Shown here: in pieces, positions 36,219 through 48,188 of the stretch | Layout: each line of letters begins with the position of its first letter | Numbering within the stretch: the first letter of the stretch is position 1 | NCBI GenBank assembly: GCA_028023455.1 | Contig: JAQFVV010000022.1 | Coordinates: forward strand, 9,197,100 to 9,261,099 | Origin: Epiperipatus broadwayi | Lineage: Eukaryota; Onychophora; Udeonychophora; Euonychophora; Peripatidae | Direction of reading: 5' to 3' | DNA: 64,000 nt | The notes under the pieces: generated by a model | The model's input: only the letters and a program-made list of their open reading frames with translations | What the model was told of the DNA's origin: nothing | Databases searched by the model: none | Translations under genes and position numbers: made by a program

Positions 36219-36247
36219 CTGAAGAGAGCCATGGCTCAAAACTGATC
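36219..36247 (+). ncRNA. Hammerhead-like core, second unit of the array
   Basis: CTGAAGA, stem II GAGCC/GGCTC separated by AT, then AAAAC (G12 is A) and TGATC. The stem is perfect but the G12 change should abolish cleavage. The first unit's core at 35,808-35,836 reads CTGAAAA, GAGCC, AAAAC, CAATC, also decayed. Confidence 0.5.
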
Positions 36248-36539
36248 TGGGGATGGGGACAATCTTAGATAAAGATCATTTCAATGCTTTCTTTTGTAGC
36301 ATTTATCATAAAAAAATAAGCTTGTTATAGAGCTATTGGCATACTCTTTATATTGCACATAGGTAAATGTAAGCTATATAGATCATATGACATATAACAT
36401 AATTTTATTACTATTAAATATATATTGTTTCATATAGATATATGAAGTTCATTATCATCAGTTTCTAAAGACAATATTTTGTCATCACAGTAATTCATTT
36501 TATATCCACATAAAAACATCAAATTTCCTGATCACATTT

Positions 36540-38600
36540 TTAAGATAAGGTATTCTTGGTCTGCCTCTCAATCTGCTTCCTAAAATTTTGCCTACCTAAA
36601 ATATTTCATAAAAGCCTACCTTGTCTTAAATAAAATATGATTCAAATACTTAAATCTTTTCATTTTTATCATATTCAGTAGAGTAGATCTCTTTTTAATG
36701 TAAGTTCTCTTAATATTTGGTCATTGGTATTTTGCATCCAGCTTGATCCAGTTAATCTTCTGCAAAACCACATTTCCATTACTTCCCATCTTTTTTTCTA
36801 CTGTTTTTCCAAGGACCATGTCTCACAATCATATATCAATATACTCTGAATGAAGGTTTTAATAAATTTCATTATTTTTTGCATTGATATATTTAATGGT
36901 AATGTTTTTTTAAATTTGAAAATCATGTTTCACTAACTTTCTTCTTTTTTTAATCTCCACAAGACAATCATTGTCATCACAAATCATGCTTCCCAGATAA
37001 TAATATTTCTTGTTCTAAATTTATATTATTTATCTATACATCAATCAGTCTTTTTATTTTCTGTCTGTCTACCATAATCACTCTAATTTTAATAACATTT
37101 GTCTTTAATTTAAAAAACTCTATAAGCATATTCAATATTCATTTCTTTTTCATGAATATGCAAATAATTGTGTGTCATTGGTATAATAAATATGCATACC
37201 ATTAATTTTAATTCCTTTATCTTTTTTATAATCCTTATTATGTTCTCAGTAGAATAAGTAGGTGGTAATGGATAGCCCTTGTCTCAAACTTCTTTTTATG
37301 TTAGCATTAGTTTTGCAAATATTTATAACATATTTCTGTATTTTGAAATTTATATAAATTGAAAATAAATCTTATATCTTCCTAATCAAGGGCTACATTC
37401 TTCATTATCTTAAAAATCAGTTTCCAATCCACTTTAGCAAAGGTTTTTTCTAAGTTAATAAAAGCCACATAAGATTTCCTACTCATTTCCAATATTGTCT
37501 TTGCTAAGTTAATAAAAGCCACATAATATTTTCTATTCATTTCCAATATTCTATGCAAAATACATTGCTTCTCTACTTCCTTTTCCATGTCAAAAATTAT
37601 ATTATTTATTCTAAATTCTCATCTATTTTCTTTTGTATTCTATTTTTAATTATTATGAATAAAATCTTCAAAGCATGACATAATAGAGTTATTGTTTCAA
37701 TAGTTCTTGTAGCCATAAAATCAGATGGTAATATATTCTTTTTATAATAGTCTATTATTATGTCAAATAATTTATTTTTATTGACATTACTATAATTTTT
37801 TTAAATTATTCATTCCAGATGCTATATCTTTTTTTATCTTAGTAATTGCATAATTAAATTCTTTTACTATTACAAATTCGTTCTCACTATATTTATATTT
37901 ATTTATTTTATTTTATTTATTTTATACAAATTTTCAATATACCCTTTCCAACAATTACACATTTTCTCATTCTCAAAAAGTATCTTTTCTTCTTTATTTT
38001 TAACAATATTATTAAATTTTTTCTCTATAATTCAACATTTTAATTTTTCATATTCATCCATTTTGATTTCTCAACTTTGCCATTTGTTTTTATTAAATGT
38101 TTAATTATTTTATATTCTTTATAATTTTTATAACATTTCTTTTTAAAAATAAAATCTAATATATCTTGAGTCATTCATAGTTTCTTAAGTATTAATGTCA
38201 TTTCCCTCAATACTTTAGTTGCATTTGCCTTTAACATGCTTTAATATTCTTTCATTGTATATTATCATTATCTATCATTGCAGTTTTATGATTAAATTTT
38301 TTAGTTATGTCATGATCTTGTAATTTACTTAAACACCATTTATTTTGAGCTGGTATAATTTTCCTCTTAAATTTAATATTACGCTTTGCCAAAATAAGCT
38401 TATGATCACTATCCACATCAGCTCCAAAATAATCATAACTACATTGCATCTGATTTTATATCTTTAGTTAACTATGATCTAATCAATTAAATATCTTTTA
38501 ATGTCTCCAGGAACTTTCCATGAATATTTGCAATGAAAATAAAGTGAAAATATGTTTTATTTAAATGGAACAGTAATCTCTCCTCCCCTATTATTTTTAA
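36540..38600 (-). pseudogene. Degenerate LINE: endonuclease end, RT and C-terminus
   Basis: Pieces appear in the right order on the minus strand. At 38,449-38,252 is CSYDYFGADVDSDHKLILAK, the SDH end of an AP-endonuclease-like domain. At 37,588-37,382 is YVAFINLEKTF followed by KVDWKLIFKIMKNVALD, RT motif A with the catalytic Asp replaced by Asn. Near 37,190 is INGMHIYYTNDTQLFA, motif C with one Asp lost. At 36,870-36,700 is LIYDCETWSLEKQ, then EMWFCRRL and QILRELTLKRD, the C-terminal tail. Stops and frameshifts are frequent. A tandem copy of the YVAFINL/TI(L)EMSRKS block near 37,500 is a local duplication. This is an old, inactive LINE of the class whose tails occur at 10.9 and 29.3 kb. Confidence 0.8.
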
Positions 38601-39240
38601 AATTTAATATATTGCAATGGAATTCAAAACTTGAACTCAATCACAAGCTTAGTAATGATCGTATGAAGGTAATTATCAGTTTCTAAGCCTATTTCTGCTT
38701 TTGTTAGCTAAGCAACAATAATATTTCCTGTGAACATAAATCATTCAAGTATATATATCTTTACCATACGTATACCTATCTAATTACATAAAAAGTTAAT
38801 ATTGTCTAAAAGATTTGTGCTCTCTGGATGTTTTTTATTTATTTTGGTTCATACAATTAATCAAGAATTATTACAGCGTCACCTCATTACTCCTTTGAGG
38901 AATAATCAGGAACTCATGTTCATATCTTCATTCATTATGTAATCCCATCAGCAGTAGCTTGGAATACAAAAAATGCAACCATAATATTGCACAATTTAAT
39001 TACTAGGCAAATTGAGGAAATGCAAGAATGAGATTTAAAACATTGGCTAAAGTTTTAAACTCAACAATACTTTAGTTCACTTAACAATAAGAAATAAATG
39101 TATCAACATTCTCCCCCTTAAACAATGAACTCTCCCAAATAGTAGAAATACAAATAAAGATCATTGACAAGCCATATATTATGATATAATTTAATATTTT
39201 TCTTCTTCCTTTTTTTAATGTATTGATTTCTACTTTAACA
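38601..39240. other. Unassigned DNA
   Basis: Possibly the upstream part of the decayed LINE endonuclease, but I cannot read convincing motifs. Confidence 0.4.
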
Positions 39241-39303
39241 TATCATACCATTTACAACCTTCTTAAACACTTTATCAATACTATTTATTTATATCAAAAC
39301 TAA

Positions 39304-39333
39304 CTGTTTTGACTGTCCTGCAGTCATCATCAG
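39304..39333 (-). ncRNA. Hammerhead-like core, left arm
   Basis: CTGATGA, one extra T, stem II GACTG/CAGTC (perfect 5 bp) with loop CAGGA, then AAAAC (G12 is A) and AGTT. The extra T after the box is the same oddity as in the PLE cores. Confidence 0.5.
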
Positions 39334-39369
39334 AACTCTTTACAATCCAATTTCTATTTGTAAAGAGCT

Positions 39370-39402
39370 CTGATGATGACTGCAGGACATTCGAAACTGT
39401 TA
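39370..39402 (+). ncRNA. Hammerhead-like core, right arm, both boxes intact
   Basis: CTGATGA, one extra T, stem II GACTG/CATTC with loop CAGGA (one mismatch), GAAAC, then TGTT giving a GTT cleavage triplet. It is complementary to the left-arm core, so each arm has the damage the other lacks. Confidence 0.55.
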
Positions 39403-39464
39403 GTTTTGACATAAAACAAATAGTATTGATAAAGTGTTTAAGGAAGTTGTGAATTGTATGATAT

Positions 39465-40510
39465 AATTTAATACCATATAATGACTTTTGAAAACTTTCA
39501 TTATACTCTATTTTTATTACTTTTAATTAAAAATAACCTTCTTATTCACCTCCATGCCTTATTGATGTTTTAATTATAATATTTTGGAAAAAAAATTAAT
39601 AATCAGATAAAATTCCATAAAACTTATATAATAATATCTTCAACTGAATATAGATACACAGACAAATAAGTGATATACTTTAAAGTAAAATAAATTTGCA
39701 TTAAATGTAATAATTTACATTTAAATAAATAAATAGAGGTTAGTTCAAGTGTAAGTGCTTATGTTTGTTTCAATCAGAACTTTCTCATTTTCAAAATATT
39801 TGGTTTGTTTTTTCAGAATTTATCCATCGGTTGCTCCATTTTATGGTCTCACTTATCATTCTGGCTGGTTATTAAATGTACTTGTTTCTTATACATTTAT
39901 TTTTTCTCATATTTCAGGCTGGTTATAAATGATTAAGTCTATTTATTTTATTCTTAGGCTGGTAAACTCTATTTTTCAGTTGTTTTCCAAATTAGGGTAA
40001 TCAGCAATGATGTGTTTCTTCTTAATTCTGATCTATTTACTTATTAACATTATCAATGAGTAGAATTTTGGAGGAAAAAAGTAACAACTCTCATTCCATT
40101 TACTGGATAAAAATATTTTTTTAAAAATGATGATGTACATCACTTTTTTTTTGTACTAGGGCTAAATTTTGAAACTTCCTTCTTATATGGAACTACACAC
40201 TAGGGTAGAGGTGAAGACCTGGAAGGAAGTTGAACCAGTCATGCTGATGAAGTACAAACCATTATCAAACATGGCCATTTTGTAAAAATCTTACTGAAAA
40301 TATTCTTCTCTCACCAGCAAATATAGCTTGCTGTATTAGACTTCATTATGGAAAATACAACCAACCATATATTGTTCTCGAGTAAATCTCTTTTTATGAC
40401 ATAGCATTCAGTTTTAAGTTAGCTTTACTCTGCTAATAAGATGCATTGTTTTAAATCAATTATGTCAGTCATTTTATAGCCAATTGTCATTGCATTTTCA
40501 AAACATAGTG
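39465..40510. other. Unassigned DNA
   Basis: A/T-rich with no recognised element. GGCTGGTTAT occurs twice near 39,860-39,930 as a small local repeat. Confidence 0.45.
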
Positions 40511-40518
40511 CTCTAAAG

Positions 40519-40997
40519 CAGGGGTGGCCAACAAGTCGATCATGCAAGGCCAATTTTGATTGATCACAAGGCCAATCTGGCAAGAACTGTTGGGTAATGA
40601 TGGAAACAAATTAAGTCAAGATTTTCAAGTTGTTTTTTTTTTGTTATTTCTATTTTTGTTCTAATTTTTTTTTCAATTCTAGATAGGTGAAGTCCACTAA
40701 GTTATATCATTATTGAAAATAATATTTTTAATCTTGACTTATGTAGTTAATTTGAATTAATAAATATTGTTAATAATTATTCATGTTGCTTTAATTCCCT
40801 GGACATGAGTTTTTTGGCCCGTTAAATAATTGTTATTTTTTACTAGGTAGATATATAAAAACAGTATGTATTTCACACCTCCCTCCAATTAGACTACGCC
40901 TATGAGAACAAGTCGATCGTCTATGACAATAAGTCGATCGCAAAACATTTTAAAAGTAAAAAGTAGATCTTATGAACACAAAAGTTGGCCACCCCTA
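40519..40997. mobile_element. hAT-type MITE, 479 bp
   Basis: Ends are CAGGGGTGGCCAAC and GTTGGCCACCCCTA, the terminal inverted repeat type of hAT transposons. Flanking octamers CTCTAAAG (40,511-40,518) and CTTTACAG (40,998-41,005) match at six of eight positions and fit an 8-bp target duplication. Subterminal AAGTCGATC copies (about 40,533, 40,911 and 40,932) are probable transposase-binding repeats. No transposase is encoded, so it is non-autonomous. Confidence 0.85.
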
Positions 40998-41005
40998 CTT
41001 TACAG

Positions 41006-43226
41006 TATGTTGTCCTACATTTCAAGCTGTCTATCTCCCAAATTACCATATCTATTTTAATTAATCAGTTTTTAATTACATGTTGCTTTATCTACAACCT
41101 TTTTTTAGCTTAAAACAAAAAAGAGAAAAGGGAACAAAGAGAAAGTTTTATTTTTACAAATTTGACTTAGCTCTGAAACAAACCACATTTAATATTAATT
41201 TAATAATTTGATAAGTTTTTGTTCCAATTTGTTTCTTTTACAATAAGTAAATTTCAGTCCATTTTATTTTCTCTTTAATACAATCATAAGATATTGGATT
41301 GTTCTTAAAGATACATAGAATAACTAAAAAAGAACATATTTACACATAATATAGCTACAACAGATATTCAATCTATCCCTTCTTTATTTAAACCTATACT
41401 CTACTATAATAACTCTTTTTTTACATGTAGCTGTCTATGAAATGGTACAATATATTTAGAACTAAATTTGAAATTGTAATGTTTAATCTATTATAAATTT
41501 AATGTATTTCAGAGAGGATACTTATTTCAATATATATATATATATCAACATATATATATATATATCAATATATATATATATTTCAACATAGTCCAAAATA
41601 AGATTCTCTTTGTTTATTATTAGTACTTCAAAACAGTGTTAATTAATATTTTAATATGAAAAATACAATAATGAATGAAAATGTTATGTTTTTCTTTTAA
41701 AAAGATTATGCATGATATATAATAACATATGTAGAGATGAGATAAAGGCCTTTTGTGATTTACATGTATACTGCAGGGTATAATTTGGAGACCATTCATC
41801 TAAATCATAAACTTTACCATACTCACCTAGTTTTACTCTCAATTATTTGTTGTTTGTCCTTTATTGTCTATAAAATAACACAAAATGATTTCATAACGTT
41901 TTTTTTTTCTAAAATTAACTATTTATTTTGCTGCAAGTATAATCTATAATAAGAAAATTAAACTTTAAATTTTCTGTTTATTGTTAAAAGATCCAATAAT
42001 TTGTTTATATAACAAATTTTAAGCAAAAGCTTATAGAAGAAAGCGCATATTGTCTACAAATAAAAGATTATTTTTAGAAATACGTTACTTCAATAACATG
42101 TAACTGGATATCTTAGACTAATGTTTACATAAAACCATAATTATATTTGTAACATGTATCACATATTTTAATTAACAATAATTTTTTGAATCACTATGCA
42201 ATTATCATCTCATCATAATTATATTATGAACTTTTACCATCATCTCATTAAATTGTTGAATGTTTTTATATATAAAAATTTAAAGTTTGTTTTTAGTTTT
42301 CTAAATATACTCAATTGTTAGTAGTAATGTATAGATTAATAACAAAACACTATATTTTATGTAATATTATTTCTACTTATTCCTTAAGCATTGCGAATCT
42401 GACCAATTACCTTTAGGTTTAGGTATAATGAATTTAAGATGAATCTCTAAACAATTAAATTATTCTAGCAAAGATGACAGTCAGTGAAAATTTTATATAC
42501 ATATCTATAAAAATATTTATAATTTTTTCATTTCCTCCTTTAAGATTAACATTATTGAATGGTTTCCAAATATTATAGATTGTTATCAGATGAGCAGTTT
42601 TTTATATATATTTTTACTTTTCATTCTTTAATCACTATTCTTGTATTTTCCCAATCGAAGATATATTCCATTAGTATATGCAGGTTCTGCTATATAAAAA
42701 ATTTTACCTTTATTTTTCTTATCATTGTGTCATGTTCTTATAATCAGTTTTTGGTGAGATGACTAGTTCCATCAATATATATTTTTCTACAATCATGTGG
42801 AATTTTATATGAGTACTTGTTATTTTTCTGCATTTTAAATTTATGTTTTGTAATATGATATGATTTTGGAAAGCTATTCAGATATTATATTGATTCTAGA
42901 AATTTTCTTTAGTTTTTCTGCCATCAAAAGATGAAAAAGTAAAGCAGAGAGGAGAGCAATATAATTAAATGATAAAAATAATCCAATATATAAACCTAAA
43001 AGTAAAGTGCCACCATCTAGGCATTTACAAATTATATGGTTCCTATAAACTGATAGTTGGTGCATGTCTTAAAACTTTATAATAATATTTAATTACTGTT
43101 ATTAAATAATTTTATTTGTAATTTTTTATTTGTAGATACAATTATTTTACATAAATAATTATTTAATGAGATATCATTAACAATTGCATATATATAATCA
43201 ATAAAATCAGTCAACACATGGACTTT
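41006..43226. other. Unassigned A/T-rich DNA
   Basis: TA-rich tandem segments lie at 41,530-41,590. No gene recognised; all frames are short. Confidence 0.45.
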
Positions 43227-43735
43227 CTCAATATCAATAATAAGCAACAATCTCAACCCATTGTCAAGGCAACCTCCTTTTAACAATAAAGGTGGAATTC
43301 CACCTTTATTTATGGTCCAATATATTTATGTAGACATTAAAGATTGCAACTTGACCTTGAGGATTGAAATTATTAATACAAAGAAGTCTAAATAAACCTC
43401 CTTAAACAGGAAAATATAACCTGATCTGAATGCAGTTTAATAAATAGTCGCTTATAACATTACAAACTGCAATTATAATTTTCAAATTGCATCTAAAGTA
43501 TTATTTAAATAATAAGAATAATAATGCTCAAGGCTAAATGGGTTTACAAATAATCATTATTAAAATTAGCCGACATTTAGACAATCCCAATATCAATAAC
43601 AATCAATAATCTCAGCCTCTTGTCAAGGCAACCTTCTTTCAACAATAAAAGTGGAATCCCACCTTTTTTATGGTTTGATATATTTATATAGACACTAAAG
43701 ATTGCAATTTGACCACAGAGATTGAACTTCATAGA
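43227..43735. repeat. Pair of about 150-bp direct repeats, 363 bp apart
   Basis: 43,227-43,375 and 43,590-43,735 share AATATCAATAA, TTGTCAAGGCAACCT, AACAATAAA, GTGGAAT and ACCTTT, then GATTGCAA and TTGACC, in the same order and orientation at roughly 85% identity by eye. No terminal repeats or coding potential. The source element is unknown. Confidence 0.75.
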
Positions 43736-44019
43736 GAGATAGTTAGTACTCAGAATTTTTACGTTATTAATAAATTGTATATATAAATTAATCAATAAAT
43801 AAATAATTATGTGGCCAGATGGGTGGAAGTCATATAATATTTGAACATCTAAACCATTCCAATTAATTAACCAAACTAGGAATTAGGAATTTTTAGTTCT
43901 TAAATTGAAAGCTCTATCTTTGCATTAATTTGTAAAGTGCTTTGATAAAATGTAAAAAACTTTAATATACCTCAACAATAAAAAAATGGAGAAATAATAG
44001 TAGACATATATATAGACAT

Positions 44020-44215
44020 ATAATACAGAGAGCATGCCAATAGCTTAAACAAGCTCTTAATTGATAAGTGCAGTAAGAGAAAATATTTAAAATCTCTATC
44101 CAGAACATTCATATCTCCAGACCAATTGTTTGAGTTATTGGAATGCTCTGTATTACATTTTTATAAACACAAACTTATAAAAGTAATGTCATCTTATATA
44201 TGATTTGCTTTTTTT
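44020..44215 (-). mobile_element. Hammerhead-repeat family B fragment
   Basis: On the minus strand TCTGGAGATATGAATGTTCT is followed by GATAGAGATTTTAAATATTT, CTTATCAATTAAGAGC and GCTATTGGCATGCTCT, as in the 23.7- and 35.7-kb copies. The core is reduced to CAAACAATTGGTC. Confidence 0.6.
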
Positions 44216-44267
44216 TTTTTTTTGATATAGACATATATACAAATAAAATGTCCGTTAATTAAAAAAA

Positions 44268-45012
44268 CTATTGTAATAACAATAAAAATAATAAATATAA
44301 TGGTAATTAACTATTATATACAATCCACAGAAGTACTGTCAGTTAATTTCTTAACCTGCCTCAGTGATTGTTAAATTCAAAAACAAAGTGGGAGCAAACA
44401 TCATTAACTCAAATCACATGAATGCTGAATTTTAATATTAGCAGCTTGTCTGTTAATTATATTCAATTTATTTCTATTTATTAAAACTGCCTCTTTAATT
44501 TTTCTTTTATTATGGTTTCTCTCTTCATGAAGAATCTTAACACTTCTAATATCAAACTTAAATTTATATTTACATGTCCTTTCATGATCCAAGAAAACTG
44601 AAGCAGTCATTAAATCATTATTATTTTTATTTTTACATGCTTAAAAGAACATGAATGTTACACAAGCATGTAAAAAGTAAAAATAATAATGATTTAATGA
44701 CTGCTTGTTTTTTTGGATCATGAAAGGACATGTAAATATAATTTAAGTTTGATACTAAGATTCTTTATGAAGAGAGAAATCATAATAAAAAAATTAGAAG
44801 CAATTTTAATAAATAGAAATAAATTGAATATAATTAATAGACAAATTGCTAACATTAAAATTCAGGATTTGTAGAATTTGAGTTGATGACATTTGCTTCC
44901 ATTTTGTTTTTGAATTTAATGGTAGTTGAGGCAGGTTAAGTACTTCTGCAGATTGAAAGTCTTTTATATAATAGTTAATTACCATTATATTTATTATTTT
45001 TATTGTTATTAT
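44268..45012. repeat. 0.74-kb palindrome built from a PLE endonuclease end
   Basis: Arms of about 365 bp, 44,268-44,635 and 44,655-45,012, are inverse copies meeting at CATGCTTAAAAG...CAAGCATG. Each arm encodes, outward from the centre, the C-terminal part of a GIY-YIG nuclease. Inverted pairing of 3' fragments is frequent for PLEs, and the same arrangement occurs in the 29.7-34.0 kb element, which belongs to a different family. Confidence 0.75.
44404..44610 (-). pseudogene. GIY-YIG endonuclease C-terminus (second PLE family), fragment
   Basis: An open frame of 68 codons reads SVFLDHERTCKYKFKFDIRS, then VKILHEERNHNKRKIKEAVLI and NRNKLNIINRQAANIKI. The pattern (H near the start, F.F...K+L..E.N..KR.IKEA..I...NIN) is the C-terminal half of PLE nucleases, including the probable catalytic Glu in KEAVLI. 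The GIY, YIG and RT parts are absent. The right arm (44,700-44,950, plus strand) holds the same sequence with stops. It differs from the nuclease at 33.5 kb, so the genome has at least two PLE families. Confidence 0.65.
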
Positions 45013-45936
45013 GTAGACATATATATTCAAATCTTTTTTTAAATATTGAAAGAAAAAAAAAATTTGATAATTTAAATGTTTATGTTTAGTTATCTAAATT
45101 ATTGTCTTACCTATCATTAAAAATTATATCTTTTAAATTTATATGGTTGCATGAGAAACATTTAAATTTGATTTTTTAAAAAAAAAAAACTAAAACCTCA
45201 GGCAAATACTGAATATTTAGTTTCATAAATATATATATAAATTCAGATTGATTTAAATTATTTAAATAAATTTTACAATATACAAAAAAAAAATTTGTAT
45301 GTTGAATTTGTTATAGGATATTTATATTATAGGTCTGAAAAAAATTGTTGGACATTCAAAACTGACAGTAATTTTGAATGTGTGATATAATAAAGTATAG
45401 TTGCATTTGCATTATGTTAAGTTCATAGAAGAAATGTTATTATTTATTGATATTAGTGAATATATATTTTTATAATCTAAAAATATTAAAAATTTTAAAA
45501 CAAAAAAATTATGCAATTTTTTTTAAAAAACTGATAAAAAATTGTTAAAATAATAAAATTCTTCAAATTTTAAAAAAAAATTTTTTAATGGTAATAGAAT
45601 TTTAAAAAGTACTAAATCCCAAGAAAAAATCTAACCATAAAAACAGTATGTGAAATAAATTTCCATAAATATCAAATATTTTATAAAATTCAAACAGAAA
45701 AAAAAATCAAATCAAAATTAAAATTATTGAAAAAATGTGAATTTAAAATAAGGTTGAGGTTTAGATAAAATATTTGAACAGAAAATTGCAATAAAAGGAA
45801 TAAAAAAATTATAGTGAAAGTTTAAAATATTTCAAAATAAAAGAAAGTTAAAAACATTTTAAGCAATAAAATAAAAGCATTGAAATTAAATTATAAAAAA
45901 ATTAGAGTTTTTGAAGCAATTGTCAAACAGTAAAAA
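45013..45936. other. Unassigned, extremely A/T-rich DNA
   Basis: Dominated by A and T runs. Nothing else recognised. Confidence 0.5.
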
Positions 45937-46125
45937 CATCACATGATCTCAGGGCCCATAATGCTCATTGAGAGCAATTTCTATTTATACTACTTCTGCC
46001 ATCTATTGTAAGCTTAAGTAATCAATTGATGCTAGACTATGATTATGAAATTCATATTCCCTGCTGTCCTATTCTTATTTCTAGATTAGTCTTTTAGCTT
46101 AAAGTCTCAGTAATAAAGAATTTTA
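45937..46125 (-). mobile_element. Decayed hammerhead-repeat family A copy
   Basis: Starts CATCACATGATCTCAGGG, contains GTAATCAATTGATGCTAGAC and ends near AGTCTCAGTAAT. On the minus strand CTGAGAC, TAAGCTA and AAAGACTAATC correspond to the box, stem and GAAACTAGTC of the better copies, all mutated. Confidence 0.5.
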
Positions 46126-47696
46126 ATCCGAATGTAACAAATCTGGGTTTTTAAAATCTCATTTACTATCCACTGATTTTTCAAATGACAATAAATAATA
46201 AAGAATTAAAATAATATAAAGAGACTTTGCTCTTGAAAAATATTTACCAAATTAATATAAAATGTAATATCAACATTTTTTAGTTATTTACAACACTTTT
46301 TTTAATGTTATTTAAGTTTCAATATCCTTGATTAGTTTAGAATAATCAGAATATAATTAAATAAAATGTATAATGGCTAATGTTTGATTTTCTTAAAGGC
46401 TTAAATATATTTTACATAAACAAAAAGTAAAGGTAAAAGTATATTATGGGTTTAGTATTTTAAAAGTATGACATCTGTGCCACTAACGAAGAACCCATCA
46501 CATCATAATCATTTTTCTTTTACTCTTGGAGTCAACAAACCAGGTACTCATCTAAACAATCAAGATTAACAATGCATATAATCTCTATCTAATAGTAGCT
46601 AAATGCTAATTTACTGACTAATAAGGGATAGTTATGTGGAAGGCTATTAATGATTTACATGGGAAAAAATGCCATAAGTCTGCAAATGTGTTGAAAAAAC
46701 TTCAGGTCATGGATATAACATATTAATGCACCAATCATTACTACAAGGCACTTGATATGTAAACAACCCAGCAAAGAACAAAACTTATGATACTTCTAAA
46801 TAAATACCAGCAGAATTAATAACTAACAGACTAGAATGTATACATATTGCATAATCATGGTTTGAAGGTTTATTAAAGTTTATGATTTCATCTAAAAATT
46901 AACATGCCAGAATAAATTTTGTTAAATTGATAATTAGTGATATTCTATCATAAATGATAATAAGTTATTGCTTGCTATTAAAAAAATGCATTTAATTTTT
47001 TACTGTGAATAATCAACAGAGCATTGTTTGTGAATTAAATTTATTATAAATTTAAATGCATACATATAATTTATGCATTTAATCAAAGTCTGAGTTCAAA
47101 CCCCCTATATATTACATATATAGTGCAGGTCTAAAAAAGCCTGTACTGTAGAGAAAAAAAATCATAATTCAAAGTACGGGTTGTAACTCATTCCTCTTGT
47201 ATCCTGTTCTTAAAATGATAATAGATATTTAAAAAACACATACAAATGAGGTTACTTAAATATATATCGATAATTAGAATAAAAATAATGAAAAGTAAAG
47301 CATAATCCATTCGCTTAATGTTAATGTATCTTATATGGATGCAGCCTAAAGAAGAGTTTAATAAAAAAATAAGTAAATGTGAATTCAGAATTTATATTTC
47401 TTGGATTGTGACGAAATTTGATATATCTAAATAACAGAAATTCAATACCATAATAAACATGGTGCCTTGCAAAAATGACCAGTAAAATATTTCTATATTT
47501 ACTATTTAATTCTTTGATTTAAAAAGTGTAATTAAGGGGAAAAATATAAATTTATTATATTCTTACATTTATTTGATTATGCGTTTATATATAATAAAAG
47601 TTATGCTCTTTATATTCTAACCATTTCATGATTTTTTTTTTACTGATATTTTATTAATAAACATTTAGCATAGGATTGCTGTCTGTTTTTATATCT
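46126..47696. other. Unassigned DNA
   Basis: At 46,488 CCATCACATCATAATC may be another relic of the hammerhead-repeat internal box. No gene recognised. Confidence 0.45.
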
Positions 47697-47894
47697 TACA
47701 TGCAAATGAAAATAAAGAATGAATAAATTAGCATTACTTTTTAATAATTCAATTTTTAAAAATAAGAGAATTACAGTGTATTGTTGGCAGAAAACTACAT
47801 GCAAATGAAAATAAAGAATGAATAAATTAGCATTACTTTTTAATAATTCAATTTTTAAAAATAAGAGAATTACAGTGTATTGTTGGCAGAAAAC
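47697..47894. repeat. Perfect 99-bp tandem duplication
   Basis: Units 47,697-47,795 and 47,796-47,894 are identical over their full length, beginning TACATGCAAATG and ending TTGGCAGAAAAC. No differences at all means a very recent event or an assembly duplication. Confidence 0.95.
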
Positions 47895-48177
47895 TTTTAT
47901 TATAGAATGACAATTCTTTTATATCTATATATTTTAGCTATCAAATAGAATTGTGAATAGATAGATATTTATACAGCTTACAGATAAATTAAACTTTTTG
48001 ATAAAAGAAAGTTTTATGGATGCCACAAAAAATAAATGCAAATTTTGGTTTGTTGATTTAAAATTATTCTACACAATATTTTCAATGAGTTGATATATTA
48101 TAACATTTATCAATCAACACTTTTTTTAAAAGAACCCTTGATCTCTTCAGCAAGATCTGTGCTAGGTGTGTGCGCAC

Positions 48178-48188
48178 GGGGGGGGGGG
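48178..48188. repeat. 11-base G run
   Basis: Homopolymer after GTGTGCGCAC. Similar runs: 13 C at 26,872-26,884 and 14 G at 63,425-63,438. They stand out in a genome otherwise made of A and T runs. Confidence 0.95.

Larger units (their letters stand above)
35690..36410 (+). mobile_element. Tandem hammerhead repeat, 411-bp period (family B)
   Basis: GTTAACTTTTA at 35,745 and 36,156, and the plus-strand cores at 35,808 and 36,219, are each 411 bp apart. Each core is followed by TCTGGGGATGGGGACAATC, then TGCTTTC, CATTTATCATAAAAAA and GAGCTATTGGCAT. TCATGTGATATATAAC follows in unit 1 and TCATATGACATATAAC in unit 2. Between the units, 36,060-36,150 matches the middle of the 61-kb repeat (GACATCTACATGTCTTCAAA there). 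At the left end an inverted partial unit contributes a third core on the minus strand at 35,722-35,745 (CTGAAGA, GAAAC). This is a retrozyme-like array. Confidence 0.72.
39241..39464. mobile_element. Palindrome of two opposed hammerhead-bearing units
   Basis: Two inverted copies of a roughly 105-bp unit meet at TTTACAA...TTGTAAA (about 39,338-39,365). Each unit carries the hammerhead-like core, then GTTAGTTTTGA, ATAGTATTGATAAAGTGTTT and a tail reaching TGATAT. The layout after the core (GAAAC, about 60 nt, unit end) resembles the end of the PLE pseudo-LTR at 33.9-34.0 kb. I take it to be two terminal fragments of a different PLE, or a derived foldback element. Confidence 0.7.
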
